Positions 58,000-64,000 of a stretch of 64,000 nt of DNA are shown here, piece after piece. Origin of the DNA: Actinomadura meyerae (GTDB lineage: Bacteria; Actinomycetota; Actinomycetes; Streptosporangiales; Streptosporangiaceae); assembly GCF_900188445.1 (NCBI RefSeq), contig NZ_FZOR01000005.1, forward strand, positions 62,001-126,000, in the 5' to 3' direction. Under the pieces are notes generated by a model. It worked only from the letters and a program-made list of their open reading frames with translations. It was not told the DNA's origin and did no database searches. Every line of letters begins with the position of its first letter. The stretch's first letter is position 1. The translations under genes were made by a program, and so were the position numbers.

Positions 58000-59157
58000 T
58001 CAGGCGGTGGCTCGTAGGTGGGGGGTCACGCCTCGGCGGCGGAGTTCGGGGAGGACGCCCTCGCCGAACCAGTAGGCCTCCTCGATGTGCGGGTAGCCGG
58101 AGAGGATGAACTCCTCGATGCCGAGGGAGGCGTACTCCTCGATGCGGTCGGCGACCTCGGTGTGGCTGCCGACCAGGGCCGTTCCGGCGCCGCCGCGCAC
58201 CAGGCCGACGCCCGCCCACAGGTTGGGGTAGATCTCCAGCTCGCGGGGGTCCGTGCCGCCGCCGTCCCGGTACCGCTCGTGCAGGGCGCGCATGCGCCGC
58301 TGACCGACCGATTCGCTGGCGGCCAGGGCCTGCTGCGCCTTGGCGACGGACGCGGGGTCGAGGCTCTCCAGCAGGCGTCCGGCCTCGCGCCAGGCCCGCT
58401 CCGGGGTGTCGCGGCTGAGGGTGTGCAGCCGGATGCCGAACCGGAGCGTGCGGCCCTCCCGCTCGGCCAGCTCCCGGATGTGGGCGATCTTGGCGGCGAC
58501 CTGGTCCGGCGGCTCGCCCCAGGTGAGGTAGACGTCGGAGTGGCGGGCCGCGACCGGGCCCGCTGCGGCCGACGAGCCGCCGAAGTAGATCGGCGGGACG
58601 GGGTCGGGCGGCTGGCGGACGGTGGCGCCCTCCACCTGGTAGTGCTCGCCGTCGTAGTCGAAGGGCTCCGCTCCCCAGGCGCCCCGCACGACGGACAGGA
58701 ACTCCCCGGTGCGGGCGTAGCGTTCGTCGTGGTCGAGGTGGTCGCCGAATCGGCGCTGCTCGGCCGCCTCGCCTCCGGTGACCACGTTGAGCGCGAGCCG
58801 TCCGCCGGAGATGCGCTGGTAGGTCGCGGCCATCTGGGCGGCGAGGGTGGGCGAGATCAGGCCGGGGCGGAAGGCGACCAGGAACTTCAGCCGGCGGGTC
58901 TCGCGGATGAGCGCCGCGGTCACCAGCCAGGCGTCCTCGCACCAGGTGCCCGTGGGGGTGAGGACGGCCTCGAACCCGAGGTGCTCGGCGGTGCGGGCGA
59001 TTTGGGCGAGGTAGTCGATGTCGGGGGCGCGGAAGCGGTCGGCGGTGCCGGCCTGCTCGGCGGGGACGCCCACGCCCTTGGGGACGCTGTGGCCTCCGCC
59101 GACGAGGGTCCGGCCGTCGCCGGTGGTGGGCAGGAACCAGTGGAATCGCAGGGTCAT
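58000..59157 (-). CDS. ssuD: FMNH2-dependent alkanesulfonate monooxygenase
   Basis: 385 residues from ATG 59157 (GAAGGGAAG upstream); GTG 59166, overlapping the ssuA stop, would add three codons. Bacterial-luciferase-like fold: RFHWFLPTTGDGRTL start, IDYLAQIARTAEHLGFEAVL, LNVVTGGEAAEQRRFGDHL, PIYFGGSSAAAG and FILSGYPHIEEAYWFGEGVL, all close to SsuD. It cleaves C-S bonds of alkanesulfonates to sulfite and aldehyde using FMNH2 from an FMN reductase such as the one encoded upstream. It is the last gene of the operon. Confidence 0.92.
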   Translation of the reverse strand: MTLRFHWFLPTTGDGRTLVGGGHSVPKGVGVPAEQAGTADRFRAPDIDYLAQIARTAEHLGFEAVLTPTGTWCEDAWLVTAALIRETRRLKFLVAFRPGLISPTLAAQMAATYQRISGGRLALNVVTGGEAAEQRRFGDHLDHDERYARTGEFLSVVRGAWGAEPFDYDGEHYQVEGATVRQPPDPVPPIYFGGSSAAAGPVAARHSDVYLTWGEPPDQVAAKIAHIRELAEREGRTLRFGIRLHTLSRDTPERAWREAGRLLESLDPASVAKAQQALAASESVGQRRMRALHERYRDGGGTDPRELEIYPNLWAGVGLVRGGAGTALVGSHTEVADRIEEYASLGIEEFILSGYPHIEEAYWFGEGVLPELRRRGVTPHLRATA

Positions 59158-59162
59158 CGTGT

Positions 59163-60149
59163 TCACTTCCCTTCCTGTGCCGCCGCGGCGAGGTCGTTGA
59201 AGCGCCGGTCGAAGAAGTCGGCGATCGTGACCTTGCCGGGGATCAGGCCGACGCCGGAGAAGGAGTCGGCGATCTGCTGCTCGGAGGCGATCACCTGGTC
59301 GTCGATGGGGATGATGTCGGCGAGCCGGCGGTCGACGGCGCGCCGGGCGACCGGCTCGGCCAGCCGGGTCTGCTTCGCCCAGATGGCGGCCCATTGATCC
59401 GGGTGGGTGTTGGACCACTGGATCGCGCGCTGGTAGCGGGCGAGGAAGTCCTTGAGCGCGGCGGTGCGCCGCTTGTCCTTGAGGGTGTTCTTCGACGTGA
59501 CCTGGAAGCCGTAGCCGTTGGTGTAGCCGCGGCCGTCGGCCAGGATGCGGGCGCCGTTCTCCAATTCGGCCTGGGCGGTGTAGGGCTCCCAGGTGGCCCA
59601 CGCGTCCACGCGTCCGCCGGTGAGGGCGGTGAGCGCGTCGGCGGGCTGGAGGTACTGCGGCTGGATGTCGTCGAACCCGAGCCCGTTCTTCTTGAGCACC
59701 GACAGCAGGTGGTAGTTGGCCGAGCTGCCCTTGGCGACCGCGACCTTCTTGCCCTTGAGCTCGGCCGGCGAGCGCAGCGGCGAGTCCTTGGGCACGACGA
59801 TCGCCTGCCCCGTCAGGCGGGACTCGGTGGCGCCGACGATGACGATCCGGGCCTTGGACGCCGCCGCGAACACCGGCGGGGTGTTGCCGACGGAGCCGAA
59901 GTCGACGGCCCCGGCGTTGACGCCTTCGAGGATCGGCGGGCCGGACGTGAACAGCGACCACTTGATCTTGTAGGTGAGGCCGTCGAGCTGGCCCGCGGCG
60001 CCGAGCATCTCCTGCAGGCTGGCGCCCTTCTGGTCGCCGACGCGCAGCACCACCTCCCCCGATTCGGTGCCCTCGTCGCCGGAGGAGCAGGAGGTGGCCG
60101 CCACGAGGAGCGCGGCCAGCAGGAGCACGGCGGCATGCCGTCTGGTCAT
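59163..60149 (-). CDS. ssuA: Aliphatic sulfonate ABC transporter substrate-binding lipoprotein
   Basis: 328 residues. The lipoprotein signal ends VAATSC (Cys21). Periplasmic-binding type II fold with SsuA features: LRVGDQKGASLQEMLGAAGQ, FSVGNTPP-like AVDFGSVGNTPPVFAAASKA, AWATWEPYTAQAELENGARI. It captures sulfonates at the cell surface for the SsuBC transporter. The ATG overlaps the stop of ssuB (ATGA at 60146-60149). Confidence 0.9.
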   Translation of the reverse strand: MTRRHAAVLLLAALLVAATSCSSGDEGTESGEVVLRVGDQKGASLQEMLGAAGQLDGLTYKIKWSLFTSGPPILEGVNAGAVDFGSVGNTPPVFAAASKARIVIVGATESRLTGQAIVVPKDSPLRSPAELKGKKVAVAKGSSANYHLLSVLKKNGLGFDDIQPQYLQPADALTALTGGRVDAWATWEPYTAQAELENGARILADGRGYTNGYGFQVTSKNTLKDKRRTAALKDFLARYQRAIQWSNTHPDQWAAIWAKQTRLAEPVARRAVDRRLADIIPIDDQVIASEQQIADSFSGVGLIPGKVTIADFFDRRFNDLAAAAQEGK

Positions 60150-60955
60150 GTCGTTCCTTCAGTGGTGACGCCCAGCCGGGCGAGGAGGGTGGAGCGCAGT
60201 TCGAGGAGTTCGCCGTGGTCGCGGCGCCGGGGGCGGGGCAGGTCGACCGCCGACTGGTGCGCGATGCGGCCTTCGTCCAGCACCAGCACGCGGTCGGCGA
60301 GCAGCAGCGCCTCGTCCACGTCGTGGGTGACCAGCAGGACGCCGGGACGGTGCCGGGCCCACAGGTCGAGCACGAGCCGGTGGATGTTGATGCGCGTCAG
60401 CGCGTCCAGCGCGCTGAACGGCTCGTCGAGCAGCAGCAGGCCGGGGTTGCGGACCAGGGCGCGGGCGAGGGACACCCGCTGGGCCTCCCCTCCGGAGAGG
60501 GTGAGCGGCCACACGTCGCGGCGGTCGGTCAGGCCGACCTCCTCCAGCGCCTGCTCGGCGGCGGCGACCGGGTCGCGGGTCCGGAGCCCGAGCGTGACGT
60601 TGGCCAGGACGCGCTTCCACGGGATCAGGCGCGGTTCCTGGAAGGCCACGGCCACCGTGCCGTCCACGTGCAGGTCGCCGGTGGCGTCGCGGTCGAGCCC
60701 GGCGAGGACGCGCAGCAGCGTGGACTTGCCCGAGCCGCTGCGGCCGAGCAGGGCGACGAACTCCCCGCGCTCGATGTCCAGGTCCACGCCGTCGAGGACG
60801 GTGCGGGGCCCGAACCGCTTGGCCAGGCCCCGGATCCGGACGACCGGGCCGGTGGGCTCCGGGTCCGCCGCGCCGGTGGGCCCGGGGTCCGTTGTGCCGG
60901 TGGGCCGCTCGCCGGTGCCGGCGGCGGTCACGTCCCGAGCAGTCCGCGTCGCCAT
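60146..60955 (-). CDS. ssuB: Sulfonate ABC transporter ATP-binding protein
   Basis: 269 residues from ATG 60955. A Thr/Gly/Pro-rich N-terminal extension (about 15-37) precedes the ATPase: Walker A LLGRSGSGKSTLL, Q-loop VAVAFQEPRLIPWK, signature LSGGEAQRVSLARAL, Walker B LLLLDEPFSALD and VTHDVDEALLLADR. The close match to SsuB/TauB proteins and its place between ssuC and ssuA define the substrate. Its start lies inside the end of ssuC (28-base overlap). Confidence 0.92.
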   Translation of the reverse strand: MATRTARDVTAAGTGERPTGTTDPGPTGAADPEPTGPVVRIRGLAKRFGPRTVLDGVDLDIERGEFVALLGRSGSGKSTLLRVLAGLDRDATGDLHVDGTVAVAFQEPRLIPWKRVLANVTLGLRTRDPVAAAEQALEEVGLTDRRDVWPLTLSGGEAQRVSLARALVRNPGLLLLDEPFSALDALTRINIHRLVLDLWARHRPGVLLVTHDVDEALLLADRVLVLDEGRIAHQSAVDLPRPRRRDHGELLELRSTLLARLGVTTEGTT

Positions 60956-61755
60956 GACAGCGCCCTCCTTTCCAGCAGGCGCACCAGCGCGTCGGTGGCG
61001 AGGCCGAGGATCGCGTAGACGAGCAGGCCGACCACGACGATGTCGATGCGCAGGAACTCGCGCGCGTCGTTGATCATGAAGCCGAGGCCGGAGCTCGCGT
61101 TGATCTGCTCGGCCACGATCAGGGCCAGCCAGGCGGTGCCGAGGCTCTGCCGCAGCCCGACCAGCGTCTGCGGCAGCGCGCCGGGCAGGACGATGTGCCT
61201 GATCAGCGCGGTCCGGCCGAGCCGCAGGACCTGGCCGACCTCGGCGAGCCCGGCGTCCACCCCGCGGATGCCCGAGTAGGTGTTGAGGTAGATCGGGAAG
61301 AACACGCCGAAGGCCACCAGGACGACCTTGGGAGTCTCCCCGATCCCGAACCAGAGGATGAACAGCGGGATCAGGCCGAACAGCGGGAGCGCGCGCAGCA
61401 TCTGCATCGGCGGGTCGACGATGCTCTCGCCGAGGCGGCTGAGCCCGGCCAGCAGGGCGAGGACGAGGCCGGCGGCCGCTCCGATGAGGAAGCCGATGAC
61501 GGCCCGCTGCAGGGAGATCGCGGCGGCCTCGCCGAGCGTCCCCTCGCGGGTCAGGGTGATCGCCGTGGAGGCGACGGTCGCCGGTGAGGCAAGCAGCCGC
61601 TCGGGCAGGACGCCCGCGCTGCTCGCAGCCTGCCAGAGGATCAGCAGCGCCAGCGGGCTGAGGGCGCGCAGCCCGACGCGGGGCCGCGGCAGGGAGGGAA
61701 GTTTGGGGCGCGCCCGTGCCGCCGGGCGCGCGAGATCGACGGAGGATGTGGACAT
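60928..61755 (-). CDS. ssuC: Sulfonate ABC transporter permease
   Basis: 275 residues. Six helices with the BPD_transp_1 EAA-type loop (GVDAGLAEVGQVLRLGRTAL, then HIVLPGALPQTLVGLRQSLG). The N-terminus is Arg/Pro-rich. It forms the membrane channel of SsuABC. It is the first full-size gene of the operon, about 100 bases after a Cys-containing leader peptide. Confidence 0.92.
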   Translation of the reverse strand: MSTSSVDLARPAARARPKLPSLPRPRVGLRALSPLALLILWQAASSAGVLPERLLASPATVASTAITLTREGTLGEAAAISLQRAVIGFLIGAAAGLVLALLAGLSRLGESIVDPPMQMLRALPLFGLIPLFILWFGIGETPKVVLVAFGVFFPIYLNTYSGIRGVDAGLAEVGQVLRLGRTALIRHIVLPGALPQTLVGLRQSLGTAWLALIVAEQINASSGLGFMINDAREFLRIDIVVVGLLVYAILGLATDALVRLLERRALSWRRGLLGT

Positions 61756-61814
61756 GGGACTCCAAGCCCCTTCGTGAGAAGCCGGTCGGCGGACAGGGTC
61801 GGTCGGCGAGCAAG

Positions 61815-61834
61815 CGGGCGGGGCGGTGCGCCCC
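61815..61834 (-). promoter_or_regulatory. Leader RNA hairpin between the leader peptide and ssuC
   Basis: On the minus strand GGGGCG-CAC-CGCCCC forms a short very stable hairpin within the roughly 100-base leader after the peptide stop. It could be part of an attenuator or translational switch. The competing structure was not worked out. Confidence 0.4.
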
Positions 61835-61854
61835 GGCCTCGCCGGATCGCGTCG

Positions 61855-61941
61855 TCAGCGCGGACACAGGGCGCTCGCCTGCAGCCGGAGATCGACGTGC
61901 AGGCGGGCGACGAGGGGGACGAGGGGACTCACGGCAGTCAC
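61855..61941 (-). CDS. Cys-ending sulfur leader peptide upstream of ssuC
   Basis: 28 codons from GTG 61941 to TGA 61855. The peptide ends RLHVDLRLQASALCPR, the signature of the small leader peptides found before sulfur-assimilation and sulfonate operons in actinobacteria (basic start, HVDL, then SALC). A Cys codon two residues before the last sense codon fits attenuation by cysteine supply: slow reading of TGT would alter folding of the following leader RNA. The hairpin GGGGCG-CAC-CGCCCC lies about 20 bases past the stop. The mechanism here is inference. Confidence 0.78.
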   Translation of the reverse strand: MTAVSPLVPLVARLHVDLRLQASALCPR

Positions 61942-61962
61942 TCTGAACGAGAATTCCTAGTA

Positions 61963-61986
61963 AGTCAATAGGAAATACATGGATTT
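61963..61986 (-). promoter_or_regulatory. Promoter and operator of the ssu operon
   Basis: On the minus strand the palindrome-like AAATCCATGTATTT (61986-61973) is followed after 4 bases by TTGACT (61968-61963), a good -35 box. An equivalent block with the same spacing precedes the FMN reductase gene. It marks a shared regulator site directly upstream of the -35. Confidence 0.6.
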
Positions 61987-62015
61987 GGCCGGGGGACGTC
62001 CGGCGGCGGGACGGT

Positions 62016-62552
62016 TCACGCGACGGTGCTCCGGCCCCCGAGGACGGCGGCCACCTGGGGCGCGACCCGGCCGGCCCAGCCGTCCAGGATCTCGCCCGCC
62101 CGGTCGATCTCCGCCTCCAGCAGCACCGCCCCGGGCGTCGGGACGAACGCCCCCAGTTCCACCAGCACCGGGCGCAGATGCACCTCGACGGCCAGCGCGT
62201 GCCGGGCGTCACCCATCACCAGCAGCGGCAGCGCCGCGGCCGAGGCCAGCGCCCCACCGGGCAGGCGGTCGAGGAAGAGCTTCAGCAGCCCGGTGTAGGT
62301 GCCCTTGTAGGTCGGGCTCGCCACCACGAGCACGTCGGCGTCGAGGACCGCCTGCTGCGCCTTTTCGACCGCGGCGGGAGGCGAGGCCGAGACCAGCCCC
62401 ACCGCCAGCGCCGAGAGGTCGATGATCTCTTGGTCGGCCGCGCCGATGCGTCCGGCGACGGCCTCGGCGGCCAGGGCCGCGACCGCGCGGGTGCGCGACC
62501 GCGGCCGGGGGTTGCCGACGAGCGTGACGACGCGCGCGGCCGGCCGCGTCAC
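62016..62552 (-). CDS. NAD(P)H-dependent FMN reductase (SsuE-like)
   Basis: 178 residues. Flavodoxin-like fold: VVTLVGNPRPRSRTRAVAAL start, VLVVASPTYKGTYTGLLKLF (the FMN phosphate and isoalloxazine loops), LLVMGDARHALAVEVHLRPV. This is the SsuE/MsuE subfamily that delivers FMNH2 to SsuD. It is transcribed from its own promoter, which shares the palindrome and -35 layout of the ssu operon, and lies directly upstream of it on the same strand. Confidence 0.85.
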   Translation of the reverse strand: MTRPAARVVTLVGNPRPRSRTRAVAALAAEAVAGRIGAADQEIIDLSALAVGLVSASPPAAVEKAQQAVLDADVLVVASPTYKGTYTGLLKLFLDRLPGGALASAAALPLLVMGDARHALAVEVHLRPVLVELGAFVPTPGAVLLEAEIDRAGEILDGWAGRVAPQVAAVLGGRSTVA

Positions 62553-62637
62553 CGGCCCGCCCCGTCGGTCAGCTGCGGCCGCGTCCGTGGAGAAAGCCCG
62601 GAGTACATGCGATCAGCATGAGCGGCATTCCCTACTT

Positions 62638-62661
62638 AGTCAACCGGAAATCCATGTATTT
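62638..62661 (-). promoter_or_regulatory. Promoter and operator of the FMN reductase gene
   Basis: On the minus strand AAATACATGGATTT (62661-62648), 4 bases, then TTGACT (62643-62638), followed by AAGTAGGGAAT. The ssu promoter has TTGACT then TACTAGGAAT. The repeated block is consensus AAATnCATGnATTT-N4-TTGACT. Confidence 0.6.
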
Positions 62662-62663
62662 CG

Positions 62664-63554
62664 TCACCGCGCTCGATCCAGGACGTACTCGGCGATCTGG
62701 GCGTGGGTGGCGTACCAGACGCCCTGCTGCGCGTCGATGTGCTCCAGCAGCTCGCGCAGCGCGGTCATGCGCGACCGGTGGCCGATGACCTGCGGGTGCA
62801 TGGTGAGCTGGAACAGCCCGCCCTCCTCCAGCGCGGCGTCGAACTCGTCGCGCCAGATCCCGGCCGCCTCCCGCGGCGGCGTCGTCGGCCGCAGCGTGCC
62901 GTCGAACTCCTGCAGCAGGTACGGCACGTCGTCCCGGATCCACTCGACCGGGATCTCCACGACGCCGGTCGGCTCGCCGTCGGCCAGCAGCTCGTACGGC
63001 TCGTCGTCGGCCATGAGGGAGGAGTCGTAGCGCAGGCCCAGCTCGCGCGTGATGGCCAGGGTGTGGTCGGAGAAGTCCCACGCCGGGGTGCGGATGCCGA
63101 CCGGGCGGGTACCCGCCAGCTTCTCCAGGGTGTCGGCGGCGCGCAGGGCGAGTTCGCGCTCGTCGGCCGGGTCCAGCGTCATGTTGCTCTCGTGGATCCA
63201 GCCGTGCATGGCGACCTCGTGGCCCGCGGCGACGTAGTCGCGCACCTCCTCGGGGTGCAGCAGTGCCGAGACCGCCGGGATGAAGAACGAGGCCGGGATG
63301 CCGAAGCGCTCCAGGAGGCGGAGCACCCGGGGAGAGCCGACGCGGGAGCCGTACTCGCCCTGCGCGAGCTTGCCCGGCGCGGTCTCGCCGACGCGCAGGG
63401 CGATCGTCTCGTGGTCGCAGTCAAAGGACAGCGCGACCGCGACGCGCGCGCCGCCCGGCCAGGAGTCGGGGTGCAGGGAACGCCCGGCGCGGACCCGTGC
63501 CACGTGGCCGCGCCAGGTCTGCTCGTCCCACTGCCAGGGCTGCTGTTCGGTCAC
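62664..63554 (-). CDS. Polysaccharide deacetylase-family protein (NodB fold)
   Basis: 296 residues. NodB-homology motifs: ALSFDCDHETIAL (catalytic Asp-Asp area), AMHGWIHESN (metal-binding His pair), RTPAWDFSDHT and LTMHPQVIGHRSRM. The substrate loop and the lack of a signal peptide resemble the PuuE/allantoinase-like cytoplasmic branch (PgdA-like in Helicobacter) more than secreted chitin deacetylases, so an amide hydrolase of a small metabolite is possible. It is the gene between the sulfur cluster and a LuxR-type regulator on the same strand. Confidence 0.8.
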   Translation of the reverse strand: MTEQQPWQWDEQTWRGHVARVRAGRSLHPDSWPGGARVAVALSFDCDHETIALRVGETAPGKLAQGEYGSRVGSPRVLRLLERFGIPASFFIPAVSALLHPEEVRDYVAAGHEVAMHGWIHESNMTLDPADERELALRAADTLEKLAGTRPVGIRTPAWDFSDHTLAITRELGLRYDSSLMADDEPYELLADGEPTGVVEIPVEWIRDDVPYLLQEFDGTLRPTTPPREAAGIWRDEFDAALEEGGLFQLTMHPQVIGHRSRMTALRELLEHIDAQQGVWYATHAQIAEYVLDRAR

Positions 63555-63594
63555 GGGAGGTGCTCCGTTCTGGAGTAACTGGCGGCGGGGCGGC

Positions 63595-64000
63595 TCATAC
63601 GCGGTCGTGGTCCAGGTCGGGCAGCGCCTCCGCGAGCTGCTGGCGGGACGTGATGCCGAGCTTGGTGAACACCTTGCTCAGGTGGTACTCGACGGTGCGC
63701 GGGCTGAGGAAGAGCCTGGCACCGATCTCCGGGTTCGAGAAGCCCGCCCTGGCCAGCCGGGCGATCTGCCCCTCCTGGGGGGTGAGGCTGCCGCCGGGCG
63801 CGGCGGCCGCGCGCTTGCGGACGGTCTCGCCGGTCGCGAGGAGCTCGCGCTGGGCGCGGCTCGCGAACGCGGTGGCGCCGAAGTTCTGCAGCATCTCGTG
63901 GGCGGTGCGGAGCTGCTCGCGCGCGTCGGTGCGCCGCTTCTCGCGGCGCAGCCACTCGCCGTACACCAGATGGGTGCGGGCGAGGTAGACGTCGGCCCGG
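63595..64000 (-). CDS. LuxR-family regulator, C-terminal end (5' partial)
   Basis: The frame is open from the window edge (RADVYLARTHLVYGEWLRRE) to the stop at 63595, about 134 residues. TPR-like helices (KRRTDAREQLRTAHEMLQNF) precede a LuxR helix-turn-helix: LTPQEGQIARLARAGFSNPE, IGARLFLSPRTVEYHLSKVF, TKLGITSRQQLAEAL. This is the end of the large AAA/TPR-LuxR (MalT/LAL-like) regulators of actinomycetes. It stops 41 bases upstream of the deacetylase start and may be co-transcribed with it. Confidence 0.85.
   Translation of the reverse strand, partial: RADVYLARTHLVYGEWLRREKRRTDAREQLRTAHEMLQNFGATAFASRAQRELLATGETVRKRAAAAPGGSLTPQEGQIARLARAGFSNPEIGARLFLSPRTVEYHLSKVFTKLGITSRQQLAEALPDLDHDRV

Noticed and set aside
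62569..62628. A 19-codon frame with a Cys codon before the FMN reductase gene
   Set aside because: It lacks the HVDL...SALC signature and a ribosome site; a second leader peptide cannot be supported.
53265..64000. Secondary-metabolite gene cluster around the large regulators
   Set aside because: No biosynthetic enzymes (PKS, NRPS, terpene cyclase) are encoded in this part; regulators alone do not support a cluster.

Overview
The window is high-GC DNA with dense, strongly codon-biased genes. It carries actinobacterial hallmarks: chaplin domains, DUF6247 and DUF5703 proteins, a topoisomerase I with basic repeats in place of zinc fingers, an MFS-dTMP kinase fusion, an ECF41 sigma factor and a Cys-ending sulfur leader peptide. 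A filamentous actinomycete, probably of the Thermomonosporaceae/Actinomadura type, is the best guess. The genus is inference, because no rRNA is present.

Layout. 1-1650: decayed mobile-element debris (a toxin-antitoxin remnant and a TPR-regulator fragment joined to a tyrosine-integrase tail) against tRNA-Thr(CGT). 1.7-7.7 kb (minus): an S33 lipoprotein peptidase and a five-gene MacA/MacB-type export operon. 7.9-10.1 kb (plus): a ferredoxin reductase and acyl desaturase pair behind a double palindrome. 10-11.6 kb: an acetyltransferase and a catalytically dead S1 protease homologue. 11.8-13.7 kb: an NhaA-DsbA fusion. 13.7-25.7 kb (minus): a housekeeping block (topA, tmk, holB and, farther down, ricT) interrupted by a subtilase, an FtsX-ectodomain-like protein, a low-molecular-weight phosphatase, a fructosamine-kinase-like protein and a membrane-anchored beta-propeller. 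26-29 kb: a five-domain chaplin and a partner exported protein. 29-30.5 kb: an M20 peptidase.

30.56-35.3 kb is an integrative island at tRNA-Leu(GAG). A serine-recombinase remnant lies at each end, with a shared 12-bp att-like repeat. The cargo is a Schlafen-AlbA_2/GHKL regulator with its own operator and an unrecognised Cys-rich protein. 35.4-48.5 kb is an accessory region of regulator-target pairs: LysR/SDR, XRE/SDR, ArsR/AHSA1/DHFR-like, ECF41 sigma/MMPL exporter, TetR/unknown/SDR, a frameshifted SDR and another LysR. 48.5-52.2 kb is a full DnaE with an intact PHP site. 52.2-57.8 kb holds membrane, secreted and unknown proteins and a large winged-helix/AAA/TPR regulator. 57.9-62.6 kb is a sulfonate-sulfur operon (leader peptide, ssuC, ssuB, ssuA, ssuD) with an FMN reductase just upstream that shares its promoter architecture. 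The window ends with a polysaccharide deacetylase and the C-terminus of a LuxR-type regulator.

The strongest regulatory readings are these. Two exact, divergent ECF41 promoters (TGTCACA-N16-CGTC) serve the sigma gene and the MMPL exporter. A duplicated AAATnCATGnATTT palindrome plus TTGACT stands before both sulfonate transcription units, and a Cys-ending leader peptide precedes ssuC. Paired palindromes lie upstream of the desaturase operon and between TetR and its target.
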